From NCBI GenBank assembly GCA_012934845.2, contig WNNJ02003019.1, forward strand, positions 1-64,000: DNA of 64,000 bases, written 5' to 3'. Of this stretch, positions 24,387 to 34,980 are shown piece after piece. The notes beneath the pieces were generated by a model that was not told the origin of the DNA, did not search any database, and saw only the letters and a program-made list of their open reading frames with translations. The first letter of the stretch is position 1. Each line of letters starts with the position of its first letter. The stretch is from Pomphorhynchus laevis. Its lineage: Eukaryota > Acanthocephala > Palaeacanthocephala > Echinorhynchida > Pomphorhynchidae. Made by a program: the position numbers and the translations under genes.

Positions 24387-24561
24387 GAAGAAGAAGAAAA
24401 TATCCTTTATTTGATAATAATTCTATATTTCGATAGCTTCTGCTATCATCATCAGGATTCCAAAAAGTGTTTCACGTGAAACTTTTTTGTAATCCTGATG
24501 ATGATAGCAGGAGCTATCGAAATATAGAATTTTAATCAAATAAAGGATATTTTCTTCTTCT
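24387..24561. repeat. Near-perfect palindrome (foldback element) with hammerhead-like half-cores in both arms
   Basis: The arms meet at CACGTG (24473-24478) with no spacer and run about 88 bp each way with few mismatches. The plus-strand core in the right arm is CUGAUGA (24495-24501), GAUAGC/GCUAUC stem with loop AGGA, then GAAA (24519-24522). The left arm has the inverse. A single arm occurs at 9240-9267. It has no coding capacity. Confidence 0.85.
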
Positions 24562-25286
24562 TTCCAGTAATAATATATATTTAAAATGTTAGAAGATTGT
24601 GGATTTAGTATTTATTATCACTTTTATCATCAAATGATGATACATATATTTATGAAAGCTTTTACTGAGTCACCATAATGTTGGATAACATGGATTTTAT
24701 CGAGTAAGTATGATTCAAGAATTGGCTGTAAGAGTAAGCATATGGGCATTTGATATGGAGAATTTGCGGGTATACAGCGCTATGGCAGTTAGGTACGTAA
24801 TCTATTGAATGAGTATTGACTTTCTTGGAACAAACAAAATCAAAATAGCTATGCTTCTCAGGCGACTTTTTTATCAGTTGTGCAATTATTCAGCTTGACA
24901 AGTTATCGATTGAATGCGTTGAGAAGATGATTGTTGATAACTGAATTAAATTTATATGTTGTGAGAAAAGGAAAGTTTTATCACCAGTGAAATGTGATAA
25001 AGAGTCATTGGTATATGTGCTAGTGTTAGGTTATTGCTTGATTAGGATTCACGATTGAGATTGATTATGTTCAATTGAGGACATCATTGATCAAAGAGCA
25101 TCAAACAGATAATGTCGATGTTCAGTTAGTATGCAATAGATTTGATTTAGTTATTTGATAGAGTTGTTTGAGTTATGGGTAGCAATTTGACGCCATATCA
25201 TAATATAACATATTGGTGTATCCCAGCATCAGTAGTAATTAGATTGATGTCAAAACCTCGGTTTTAGTTATTAGCATCACAACCTT
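24562..25286. other. Spacer between the palindrome and LINE family A
   Basis: Moderately AT-rich sequence. I found no coding region, RNA gene or repeat here. Confidence 0.4.
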
Positions 25287-25361
25287 AAAAAAGGATTTAT
25301 TTTAACGTGGCAAATGCGTGCCAGCGACGCTTACATGACCACAACAAAACAAGACTGTGAA

Positions 25362-28215
25362 TCAGGTGTCGAGAAGGTGTGAACGGAGGAGGTGTTTGAA
25401 TGTGATAAAGGAGGGGGCGCGGCGGACGTCGAGAGGGAGTTGATTCCAGGCGAGTGAGGCGGCGACGAGAAAGGATCGGAGACCGTAGTTGTTGGAGTAA
25501 TTAGGAACGTGGAGTAAGAGGGTATGACAGGAACAAAGCGATAGCGAGGTGGGGCGAGTATCGTCTAAGAAAGGAAGGTTGATGAACGATGGAGAGCCGA
25601 CAGCGATAACGAAAGGTAACGAGAAGGCGGAGTTTGATGCGGATGTGGATGGTGGGCTAGGAGAGTTGGGCAAAATATGTGGATGTGTGGTCGAAGCGAC
25701 GGAGACGAAAGAGCACTCGAACGACGGTGTTGATTATTCGTTGTAGGGGTAGGATGATGGATTTTGGAGAATTGGCGAAAAGGCTAAGGCAGTAATCGAT
25801 TTTAGGGAAAAGAAGCGATGAAAGAAGAGACATACAAGAACGGAAGTCGATAAGGGGGCGGATACGGCGGATGTCACGGAGAATTAAGTTAGATGAGCGG
25901 ACCTTGTCACGGACGAAGGGTTTAAGGGAAAGGTGATCATCGAAATAGAAGCCTAAGAAAGTGAGATTGTGGACTATGGGGATGATCGATGAGGCAAAAT
26001 ATACAGTGGGAGGAGATATGTTTGGTTTACGGGGAGGATCCACATTATTTTGGACTTTTCGGGGTTTAGAACGAGATGGAGATTGGAGAGACGTTTGTAG
26101 ATAGAGAAAGACAGTTGGAGGCAGAAATGCCGATATCGTGTATGCGATGTGCGGGTGCATGAGCATAGATTAGAATGTCATTGGCGTATTGCATGACCTT
26201 AAAGGAGTAAGGTTTGATAAACGGAGATAGATCGCCAAGCAGAAGAGAGAAAAGCAGGAGACCTAGGACTGAACCTTGTGGGACACCGCAAAAAATAGGG
26301 ATGGGAAGGTAGGATGATGAATTAGAACAGTCGCGAAAGGAACGGAGGAGGAAGAAAAGCCGTAATCATAACGAAGGCGAGAAAAGAAGGACGGAGTGGT
26401 CGACAATGTCGAATGCGGAGGAGAGGTCGAGGGAGATGAGAACACTATATCGAGCCTTGTCTCGAGAAATGAGTAAGTCGTTGTACACTTTTATGCATGC
26501 GATTTCTGTCGAATGATAAGAGCGGAAAGCGGATTGGAAAGGAGTGTACAGATTGGATGAGGAGAGATAAGCGTTGATTTGTATTAAGATGAGGCGTTCT
26601 AAGAGCTTAGAAAGAGTAGGGAGTAGTGAAATGGGGCGATAGCTAGAAGGAAGGGAGGGGTCGAGCGATTGCTTCTTAAGGAGGGGACGAACGATTGCGG
26701 ATTTCCAGTGTGAAGGGAAGATACGACTGCGGATGGACGAGTTAAACAAGGTTGTGAGAAATGGGGATATCGATGAGCATATAGATTTTAATATGTGAGT
26801 AAGCAGGGGATCGGCAGTTGAGGTTTTGTTGGGCAAGGACATGAGGACAGATGATACTTCTGTAGGTGAAAAAGGGAGAAGATGAAAGAGTTCCGGAATG
26901 ATGAGGCTAGACTGGGCAGAGTGGGATAGGATGGTTACCGGGGTGTGAGAGAGCAACGTGGATACTTTAGTCTGGAGAAATGACGAATAATCATTGGCAT
27001 TGATGTTGCACGGCGAAGAGGAGCGAGCAAGGATTGAGTTAAAAGTATGTCAGAGAGCCTTAGAGTTGAATGAAGTGATGATTTTATGCTGCCAGAAGGA
27101 GTTGCATTTGGTACGTAGTAGGTTGAGATGAGACCGGCGAAGAGCAAGATAGGAATACGGAAAGACGGATTGATCGAGCGGAAATAACGCCTGAGAGAGC
27201 GGTAATAGGCTCGAAAAGCATTGAGGAGCCGACGCTTTGATAGTAGGCATTGGATATCAAACCATTGCGCACGGTGCAAGCGACGGTGTGGGTGAGACTT
27301 GAAAGGCAAGAGAATATCGAGAGTGGATGTGAGTTCAGAGTCGAAAAGAAAGGCGAGATCGTGAGGAGATATGTTTTTGTGAGTAATGATAGAGACGATT
27401 TGAGTAAGGCAGAACATAGAAGGAGGAGATCAAGATTTCTCCAAGGGCGACGTAGGATTGTAGGTGTGTGAGGAGGGGTGTGGTTGTGAGTGAGATCAAG
27501 GGTGATAAGAAAGTGATCGGATAGACCAGGATCAGAGATGGACAGTGAGGTGTAGGCAGCAAAATGATCGGGGACAGCGATGATGTCGAGTGCCCCACCA
27601 AGTATATGTGTGGGGCAGTGGAGATTAGTTTGTAATTGTAGTTGGATAGAATGTTGATGAACCTGATGGAATCCGTGGAAGAGGGGCGGTCTAGGCGGAT
27701 ATTGAAGTCGCCTAGAACGAGTGAAGGGATTGAGGACAAAGAACAATGAGAAAGGAGGTCAGCAAGTTCGTTAAAAAATAAGGCTGTAGGAGCTGATGAA
27801 CCAGGACGGTATACAATGGCGAGATCTAGAGTGATCGGGTTAGAATAACGACAAGTGGGCAATTCAAAAGAGCAAGGACTGAATGGGGGATTGATTTTGC
27901 GAAGAGACGCGGGGTGACGCGCGAATGCGACGATGCCGCCATGATTAGAGAATTTAGAAGGGCATGAGCTGAGGGGCGGGCGGATTCGACTAAGGAGCAA
28001 CCGGTAGAGAGCAGACGGCGAATGGAAAGGTCGTCGGAATCTGAGTGCCAGGATTCGGTGAGGCAGAAGAGATCGATGGATTGCTTGGTGAATAGGTAGA
28101 GGATAAGATTGGATTTATTGAGAATAGATCTAGTGTTGAGGAGACCGAGGCGGAAACCGTGTGTTGTGGCGAAAGAGTCTAGTGGAGAAGACACATAGGA
28201 GAGATGGAGCGCCAT
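25362..28215 (-). pseudogene. LINE family A ORF2 (endonuclease-RT), broken
   Basis: APE-type endonuclease at the 5' side and RT at the 3' side, in at least five frame segments (28215-27826, 28000-27335, 27746-27084, 26956-26366, 26166-25657, 25673-25362). The segment carrying the RT catalytic YADD motif is decayed near 26180. The C-terminal LLHVPNYSNNYGLRSFLVAA motif is kept. Confidence 0.8.
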
Positions 28216-28928
28216 CGAATTTTTGGACGGGTGTGGACAACTTGAAAATTTCCGTCTATGTTTCGGATGGAGAGTGATGTTTCGCCGTTTTCCTCGCGAC
28301 GGCGTTTTTCGATGCGGGCTGAAGAGATTTGAGCGATTTCAGAAGGGGCGCGATCGGGGAAAATTCGAGTGGTTGAATATGACATGAGTTTAAATCGTTG
28401 AGAGAGGACAGAAGACGCGTGAGAGCAATGCTTGAAAACAATTTTTAGGAGAGAGGGCCGGGAAAGATTAGATTGAGAAGATTTGTTTAGACGGATGAAT
28501 GCGACAGGAGAAATGTCCTTGAAAAAGGATGGTTTATCTGCAGGGACAATAGACGAGAGGATGGATCTGAAGGCGGAAACATCGTGGTCTAGACGTGCTT
28601 GTGGAGATAAGGAGTTAGAAGGCGTGATATTAGTGACAATGACACAACGATCGCGAGAAGCAAAGCGCTTCCGTAAAGGAGGACGACTGACGTGAGTAGG
28701 TGAGATCACGATAGGAGAGTTGGCAGTTGAAGATTTGGAGGGAGTTGGTTTGACGACGGGAGACATAGAGGATAATGATAATAAAGAGGGTGGCAAGCGA
28801 TGTGAGGAAAGGTTATGAGTGGAAGGAAAGTGGAGGTTGGTGGAGGTGATTTTGATTGATGGATGCAAGTTATTGAGAAACGAAACGAGAAGGACGAGAC
28901 GTGGGGTGTCGGGGAGTAAAGATGACAT
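28179..28928 (-). CDS. LINE family A ORF1, partial
   Basis: 249 codons matching residues about 93-341 of the complete ORF1 at 54362-55387. The N-terminal PHD-like cysteine cluster is missing from this frame. The conserved part has RPPLRKRFASRDRCVIVTNI and a C-terminal IEKRRREENGE helix followed by HTRPKIRWRSISP. ORF2 starts inside its last codons, as in the other copies. Confidence 0.7.
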   Translation of the reverse strand: MSSLLPDTPRLVLLVSFLNNLHPSIKITSTNLHFPSTHNLSSHRLPPSLLSLSSMSPVVKPTPSKSSTANSPIVISPTHVSRPPLRKRFASRDRCVIVTNITPSNSLSPQARLDHDVSAFRSILSSIVPADKPSFFKDISPVAFIRLNKSSQSNLSRPSLLKIVFKHCSHASSVLSQRFKLMSYSTTRIFPDRAPSEIAQISSARIEKRRREENGETSLSIRNIDGNFQVVHTRPKIRWRSISPMCLLH

Positions 28929-29145
28929 TGAATGGGAAGTGTATATGGTGGCAGGGTAGGTGGGTGGAGAAAGGACATTAGAAACGACGGGGGTAGTTTA
29001 AGTTGACGTGTTGGATGCTGATATGTGCTTATTGGAAAGGTTGCAGAGGATAATGATAATAAAGAGGGTGGCAAGCGATGCGAGGAAAGGTTATGAGTGG
29101 AAGGAAAGTGGAGGTTGCTGGAGGTGATTTTGATTGATGGATTTT

Positions 29146-29619
29146 GATTAATACATTGTCTTAGTTTAGGAAACGCATGCATGAAGTCAACAAAAGTTTC
29201 AATCCTTTAAGCATATTTTGCAAACCATCACTTACTTGGCTTAGTAACAATCGCAAATAATATGAGTGTTTGAATGATCCTTTGTTAATCATTCAATGAC
29301 AGTGAAGTTTACACTTCGTGCATTAGATTCTTGAAGGTGAAGTATGCATCAACGAACTTGAATTTACTGATTCATGTGTGGAAGTACGATATTTTTCAAA
29401 CTTATCTCTTATTTGTAAGAAATACATCTAATGCTGTTCGATTAATAATTGTTGCTTATCAATAGAAGTTGTTGACTGCTCATCGATTGTTGATTGATCA
29501 ATTGTGTTTATTAGTGAAAGATTCGTTGTAATTACATAAAAGCAGAATCGTTTAAGTTTTTATATTATGATTTGTAATAACGGCAATATCGATATATGAC
29601 ATTTATATATCAACAAATT
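29146..29619. other. AT-rich spacer between two LINEs
   Basis: I see no gene or repeat in this stretch. Confidence 0.4.
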
Positions 29620-30734
29620 CACTCATCGACTTATTAATGGTCCATGAGAGGCGGTTGTTGAAACCCCACTGTACGAAGCAGTCGCGACAACATCTGCCCA
29701 CCTCTCATGACTTGATTCGTTATCGTAAAGAAGAGGATACGCTGCTTCGAAGGAAATTCCACTTTGATCCTATCAGAGTGGCTTTTTTCAGACAGCTATC
29801 CAACGCTTACCCCGAATTGGTAATGAGAGTCTAACCAAATTTAATTCCTACCTCTCTGCGCAAGCTACCGCGATGCTTTCGACAACTTACAAAGGTCGTA
29901 TTTACAATCCCACTCCGACAAAACTCAAGACCTTAGCATATAAACTTCGTCTTCCCGACCTCTCTGCTTCTGCCAGGCAAGTTATCTCGAAAGAATATTT
30001 GAGAACTAGATATAGGTTCCAACTGGGTAAGGATAGGGCAAGTATCCTTTAGTCCAACCCAGGCTTCATTCGGGCAGATATTCAAGAAGGAGAAGTTTGT
30101 CTGTTGGAGGGATAGAGCCTTGGGATTGATTGGAAAAATAGGTCTTGATAATGTTCTGGAGCAGTCACTATCCTACACAATTATGGAGCCACTCAATCGC
30201 CTCAACCAATCCCGCCTTGGGAGACTTCAGGAGTAGAGATATATCTGTCACAGATATTATTAACTCCTTAGGGCCTCTTCCAGGCACCTCCAAATCCGTC
30301 GCTCCACTCTCTTTTCGTGTCTGTCAGCTTTTGACAGCCAAACAAAGAAAAGAAGTGGCCGTCACAATGCTATTAGCCGCCCCATCCGATGTGGCCGGCA
30401 TCAACATAAATAGACGAATTTTTATTCCAAAAAGTTTCCGGTCTCTTGTCCTAAAGACCTGCGTCCGATTTTGTATCAACATTCCCTCGTGTCAATCTAC
30501 GAAAAAGCGCTTGCGCGTAGAATCCGCGATCATCTGAATAGAAGAAATTTAATCCCTCCAGTTTCTATGGGTTTGTTAAAAATCGGTCGGTTCATTCAGC
30601 GGTAGGTGAAGTGCATCAGTTTTGTCAGGAGAATAGTCATCAACTTGCTGTGGCTGTTTTCCTTAATTTTTCTGCTGCATTTGATCGCATCTCCATTCCT
30701 TTTGTTATCTCTTCTCTCAGGTCCCTCGGGTTAA
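29620..30734 (+). mobile_element. LINE family C (R1-like), 5' piece of a copy split by a later insertion
   Basis: Degenerate reading with recognisable RT pieces: IFIPK, KDLRPI, SLVSIYEKALARRIRDHLNRRNLI and a VAVFLNFSAAFDRISIPFVISSLRSLG motif A region near 30650-30730. Similarity breaks off at about 30734, where the minus-strand LINE family B begins. The rest resumes near 34391. The closest relatives in the window are 44873-46755 and the family D element. A 9-bp hairpin (near 29644-29652 with 29700-29708) lies in its 5' part. Confidence 0.65.
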
Positions 30735-30811
30735 TAATAATACAAATTTATTTAATGTGGCAAATGCGTACAAGCTGCACGCTTACAAGTCCACAAACAA
30801 AAATGAAAAAG

Positions 30812-33583
30812 TCAAGCAGATAAATTGTTTAAATGGGATCGGATTTGTCGTTTGAAGCACGGCAGGGAAGTTGATTGGCGTATATGAATGGGCAGATGGT
30901 TCCACGATAGAGGAGCAGCCACCAGGAAGGAGCGGAGTCCAAATGAGGTAGAGTAGTTTGGGACATGTAAAAGAAGGGAATTACAGGAACGCAATGAACA
31001 GTAAACAGGACGATAATTATCAAAAGGAAGGTTGAGAAATGAAGGGGTATGAAAAGTTACAAGGCGGAAAGCAACGATAAGAAGACGAATTTGAACACGA
31101 CAATAAATTGTAGGCAAATCGAGAGAAGCAAGATGGTAGGATGTATGATCAAAACAACGAAGACGGAGGAGAATTCGGACAGCTGCGTTGACGATGCGTT
31201 GTAGGGGAAGAAGAGTGGATTTAGGTGAGTTGGAAAAAAGACTAAGACAATAATCGAGTCTAGAAAAAAGGAGAGAAGATATGAGAGTCATACAAGAAGG
31301 GAAATCGATCAATCTACGAACTTGACGGAGGTTGCGGAGTATCAAGGTAGATGAGCGTACTTTATCTCTAACGAAAGGTTTAAGTGAAAGTCGGTTGTCG
31401 AAATGGAAGCCTAGAAAACGAGATTATCAACGATAGGAAGAATTGTAGAATTTAATGATACGGAGGGAGGTACTAAGCTGAGGCGACGAGGTGGGATCCA
31501 CATAATTTTGGATTTATCAAGATTTAGAGAAAGGCGAAGGAAAGAAAGATTATTGAAAATTGAGACAAGACAGTTGGAAGCAGAAACACCAATATGCTGA
31601 ATGTCATCAGCATATTGCATAACATGGAAGTTAAATTTGAGAAATCGAAGACAAATCACCAAGAGAGAAAATCACAGGGTCTAATACGGAGCCTTGTGGA
31701 ACACCGGACGGAATGGACGAAGGATGGGAGAGAGAAGAGTTAGAATAGACGCGAAATGTACGGTTTGATAGATATGAAGAAAACCATGATAAAGTGGATA
31801 AAGAGAAGCCATAATCATGGCGAAGGTGATGGAGAAAAATCGAGTGATCGACGATGTCAAAAGCAGACGATAGATCAAGAGAAACTATGACACTACATAA
31901 TTTCTGATCGCGCGATATGAGTAAGTCGTTATAAACTTTAAGACATGCAATTTCGGTGGAGTAATTAGAGCGAAAAGCGGCTTGGAAGGGAGGAAACAAG
32001 TTAGAGGAAAAGAGGTATGTATTAACTTGCTTAAGAACGAGGCGCTTAAGGAGTTTAGAGAGGGTTGGGAGAAGTGAAATAGGACAGTACGAAGATGGTA
32101 GTGAGGAGTCGAGAGATTGTTTTTTGATGAGAGGACGAACAGTGGCGCATTTCTAGATGGAAGGAAATGTACGGCTACGGATGGACGAGTTGAACAATGT
32201 GGTTAGGAAGGGTAAGATAGAGGAGCAGATATTTTTAAGCAAGTGAGTGGGAATTGGGTCAGAAGGAGAGGTTTTATTAGGTAATGATAGCAGAACCGAA
32301 GAAACTTCATCAGACGAAACGGGAAGAAGGTAGAATAGTTCTGGGAGGAAAGTATTTAAAGAGAAGAGTGGGTACAAGGGGGCTATGGGTAGTAGAAAAG
32401 GTAACTTAGATAACTTAGTTTGTAGATAAGAAGAAAATTCATCAGGATTTATATTACAAGGGGTAGATGATCGTGAAAGAATTGAGTTTAAGATTTTCCA
32501 ATTAGATTTAGAGTTGGAAGATGACTCGAGTTGATTTCGTGTTTATACGTAATTAAGCGTTTATACATACGAAAAGAGTGACGGAGTCGACGCTTAGAAA
32601 GACTACAGTCAGAATCGAACCAGTGAGCATGGCGCAAGCGCTGGGAACGTCGAAGTCGACTAGGCAGAAGGTTTTTGAGGATTGACGTAAGTTCAGAATC
32701 AAACAGAATGCAGAGATCATCGGGAGAGAGATAGTTAAGATGAAGTGAAAAGAGTGAAGAATTGAGTAAGGCTGTGCAGAGAATAGGGATATCGAGAAGC
32801 TTACAGGGTTGACTTGGTGTGGATAATGGTAAAGGCGGAGAAGGAGGATGGGACGATGAAGAGTAAGAGTGACAAGGAAATGATCGGACAAACCAGGATC
32901 AGTAATTGACAAGGAGGTATAGTCATTGAAGCAGTTAGGAACAGCAATGATGTCGAGAGCACCGCCGAGAATATGAGTTGGGCTTGTTGAAAGTAATTTA
33001 TAGTTAAAATCAGAAAAAGATTAGTTAAAGTGATAAAGTCATAGTCAGACGGGCGATCAAGACGAATGTTAAAGTCACTGAGAACAAAAGAAGGAGTATA
33101 AGACAATGAACAGTGAGACATTAGATTTGCAAGGTCGTTAAAGAAGATACGTGATGAGGCAACTGAACCTGTACGGTATACAATCACAAGTTCCAGAGGG
33201 AAAGGAGTTGATAATCTACATATGAGCAATTCGAACGAAGTGTAACGGATGTTAACGTTGATTTTACGTAAAGACATTGGGTGACGAGCAATGGCAACAA
33301 TACCGCCATGGTTAGAAGCAGTAGATGTATGAGATGCAATTTGACGAGCTGATTCAACTAGAGAACAACCAGAGCGACATAGACGACGAATAGCAAGATC
33401 GTCGGAGTCAGAGTGCCAGGATTCGGTAATGCAGAGAATATCGATAGATAATTGATCGAAGATATCGAGAAGCATATCAGCTTTATGTAGAATGGAGCGA
33501 GTGTTGAATAAACTAAGACGAAAAGTATGCTTAGGAGCGAGATTGACTAGCGAAAAAGACAAGGGGGAGAGATGGGACGCCAT
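30812..33583 (-). pseudogene. LINE family B ORF2 (endonuclease-RT), broken
   Basis: Starts with an ATG inside ORF1 (33583). The endonuclease has LSLFNTRSILHKADM, CITESWHSDSDDL and DFNIRLDRP. RT pieces follow: FRSNYSTEIACLKVYNDLL, SLDLSSAFDIVDHS and GVPQGSVLDP near 31631-31999, a YADD motif near 31611, and the C-terminal region to 30812. At least four frame changes are present. Confidence 0.75.
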
Positions 33584-34390
33584 CGAATTCTTAGCCTTGT
33601 GTGTACAACGTGAAAATTTCCGTTAATTTGACGTATAGATAAGGATGACTCGCCGTTTGTTTCACGTCGATGTTTCTCAATGCGAGCCAAATTGAGCTGG
33701 GCAATATCAGAAAGGGAGCGATCAGGAAAGATACGGTAAGTAGATGAAGTGGTAAGAATTTTAAAACGTTGGAAGAGTACCGAAGAGGCATGTGAACTAT
33801 GTAGAAAAACGATTTTTAAGATTGGAGGACTGAGATATTTGGATTTAGTGGATTTGTTTAAACGAATAAAGGATACAGGAGCGATATTATTGAAGAGGGA
33901 TGGGTTATCATCAGGAAGAATGGTTGCTAGGATAGACCTGAAAGCAGATACATCATCATCGAGGCGAGATTGTAGAGAAGCAGATTCGGAAAGCTTTAAG
34001 TTTGATATGATTATACAGCGATCGCGCGAAGGAAAACGATTTCGTGGAAGTGGTGGACGGACAGAGCTGGTAGGAGTCGAGGCAGATGAGCAGATAGAAG
34101 TGGAAATGACAGGGGTGCTTGATATAGAATTAATATTGGTTGGTGCAAGTGTGACAGAGATGTGACTGGAGATGATTTTAAATGAAGGACGTAAATTATT
34201 TGGAAGTGTTACGTGGGAGGTAGAGTAAGGAGAATTAAGATAGGTTGGGGCATGAGTGACAGGAATGTAGTGTTGAATCAGTTGATCGGAAATGTTACTG
34301 GAAATGATTTTGATGGCAGGATGTAAATTATTGAGAAGTAATACGGGGTGTTGCCTGCGAGAATTGTTAACAGAGTGAAGATACTGCATT
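33547..34390 (-). CDS. LINE family B ORF1, truncated at the 5' end
   Basis: The family B part of a 306-codon open frame (the frame's first residues, above about 34390, come from the antisense family C sequence). It has ILNNLHPAIKIIS-like repeats, RPPLPRNRFPSRDRC and the C-terminal IEKHRRETNGESSLSIRQI shared with family A ORF1. The PHD-like N-terminus is absent, so the element is 5'-truncated. Confidence 0.65.
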
Positions 34391-34980
34391 AAACTAAGCA
34401 ATTCTTTTATGAAGACGACCCTGATGCGCGTCAGTTCCTCTTTCTCCAATCTTATATCTTGCTGCATCCATTGAACTCTTTTAAATACTGCAACGCGAAC
34501 AACGTCTAGTGGTATACGCTGATGATACCACAGCCCTGTTCTCTGGACGCAGGTGCAAAGATGTAATCTCTGACATCAGCCGATTCTTTTTAAGATTAAG
34601 AAACCAGTTACCCGAGTCCAATCTTATTTTAAACTCCGACAAATCGCAGGTGGTTGGATAGACTTAAAAGTATCCTGAAGAGAGCTAGGTGGGCCCTGAA
34701 ACGGGCCCAGCATCTGTCATTGAAAGGGAAAACCCAAGTGCGCTTCTGGGGTACTTGGGCTATCTCGGGATTAGTCTTCTTTTCTAGAGGACGTCCCCCA
34801 GAGCAAAGGCTAAGATTTCTTAAGCTGCTCGTCTCTCGTTTACCCAGCATAGTCCGCCTCGATTGGACTCCTCGAAGGGTGGCAGACCCCCGGTGGTTTA
34901 GTCATAAGGCGGCGTGTTGGATTGGTTGGAGGGCTCAGATCCCACGAGACCTGAGGCCATGAAGACTGAAAACTCTACTG
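34391..34980 (+). mobile_element. LINE family C (R1-like), 3' piece of the split copy
   Basis: Resumes with the segment shared with 46237-46755 and contains VVYADDTTALFSGR (RT catalytic YADD) near 34505, then LKSILKRARWALKRAQHLSLKGK and the C-terminal SGLVFFSRGRPPEQRLRFLKLL region ending at a stop at 34960-34962. Short perfect stems occur here too (34690-34696 with 34703-34709). Confidence 0.7.

Larger units (their letters stand above)
25287..29145 (-). mobile_element. LINE family A, CR1-like, decayed copy
   Basis: Closely related to the copy at 54178-58300. The 3' end (plus coordinates 25287 onward) has the same GTGGCAAATGCG-type tail and a short A-rich end. Reading down the minus strand gives ORF1 (28928-28179), an endonuclease domain with LLNTRSILNK and HSDSDDL (28215-27826), GDFNIRLD, SDHFLITLDL, then RT pieces with YRPISLLPTLSKLLERL and a C-terminal region ending near 25362. 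The frame changes several times, so it is dead. At the 5' end a segment of ORF1 is repeated (28768-28862 and 29043-29140), pointing to a small rearrangement there. Confidence 0.85.
30735..34390 (-). mobile_element. LINE family B, CR1-like, inserted into LINE family C
   Basis: A sister family of A: same ORF order, the same GTGGCAAATGCG-type 3' tail (30760-30790) and similar proteins, but clearly diverged. It lies antisense in the family C copy, interrupting it in the RT region, so it is the younger insertion. ORF2 is in several frames and therefore inactive. Confidence 0.85.

Noticed and set aside
25549-25746. Plus-strand frames across the LINE A and B copies
   Set aside because: They are antisense shadows of ORF1 and ORF2.
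27250-27471. Plus-strand frame rich in Arg
   Set aside because: Antisense shadow of the LINE A endonuclease-RT linker.
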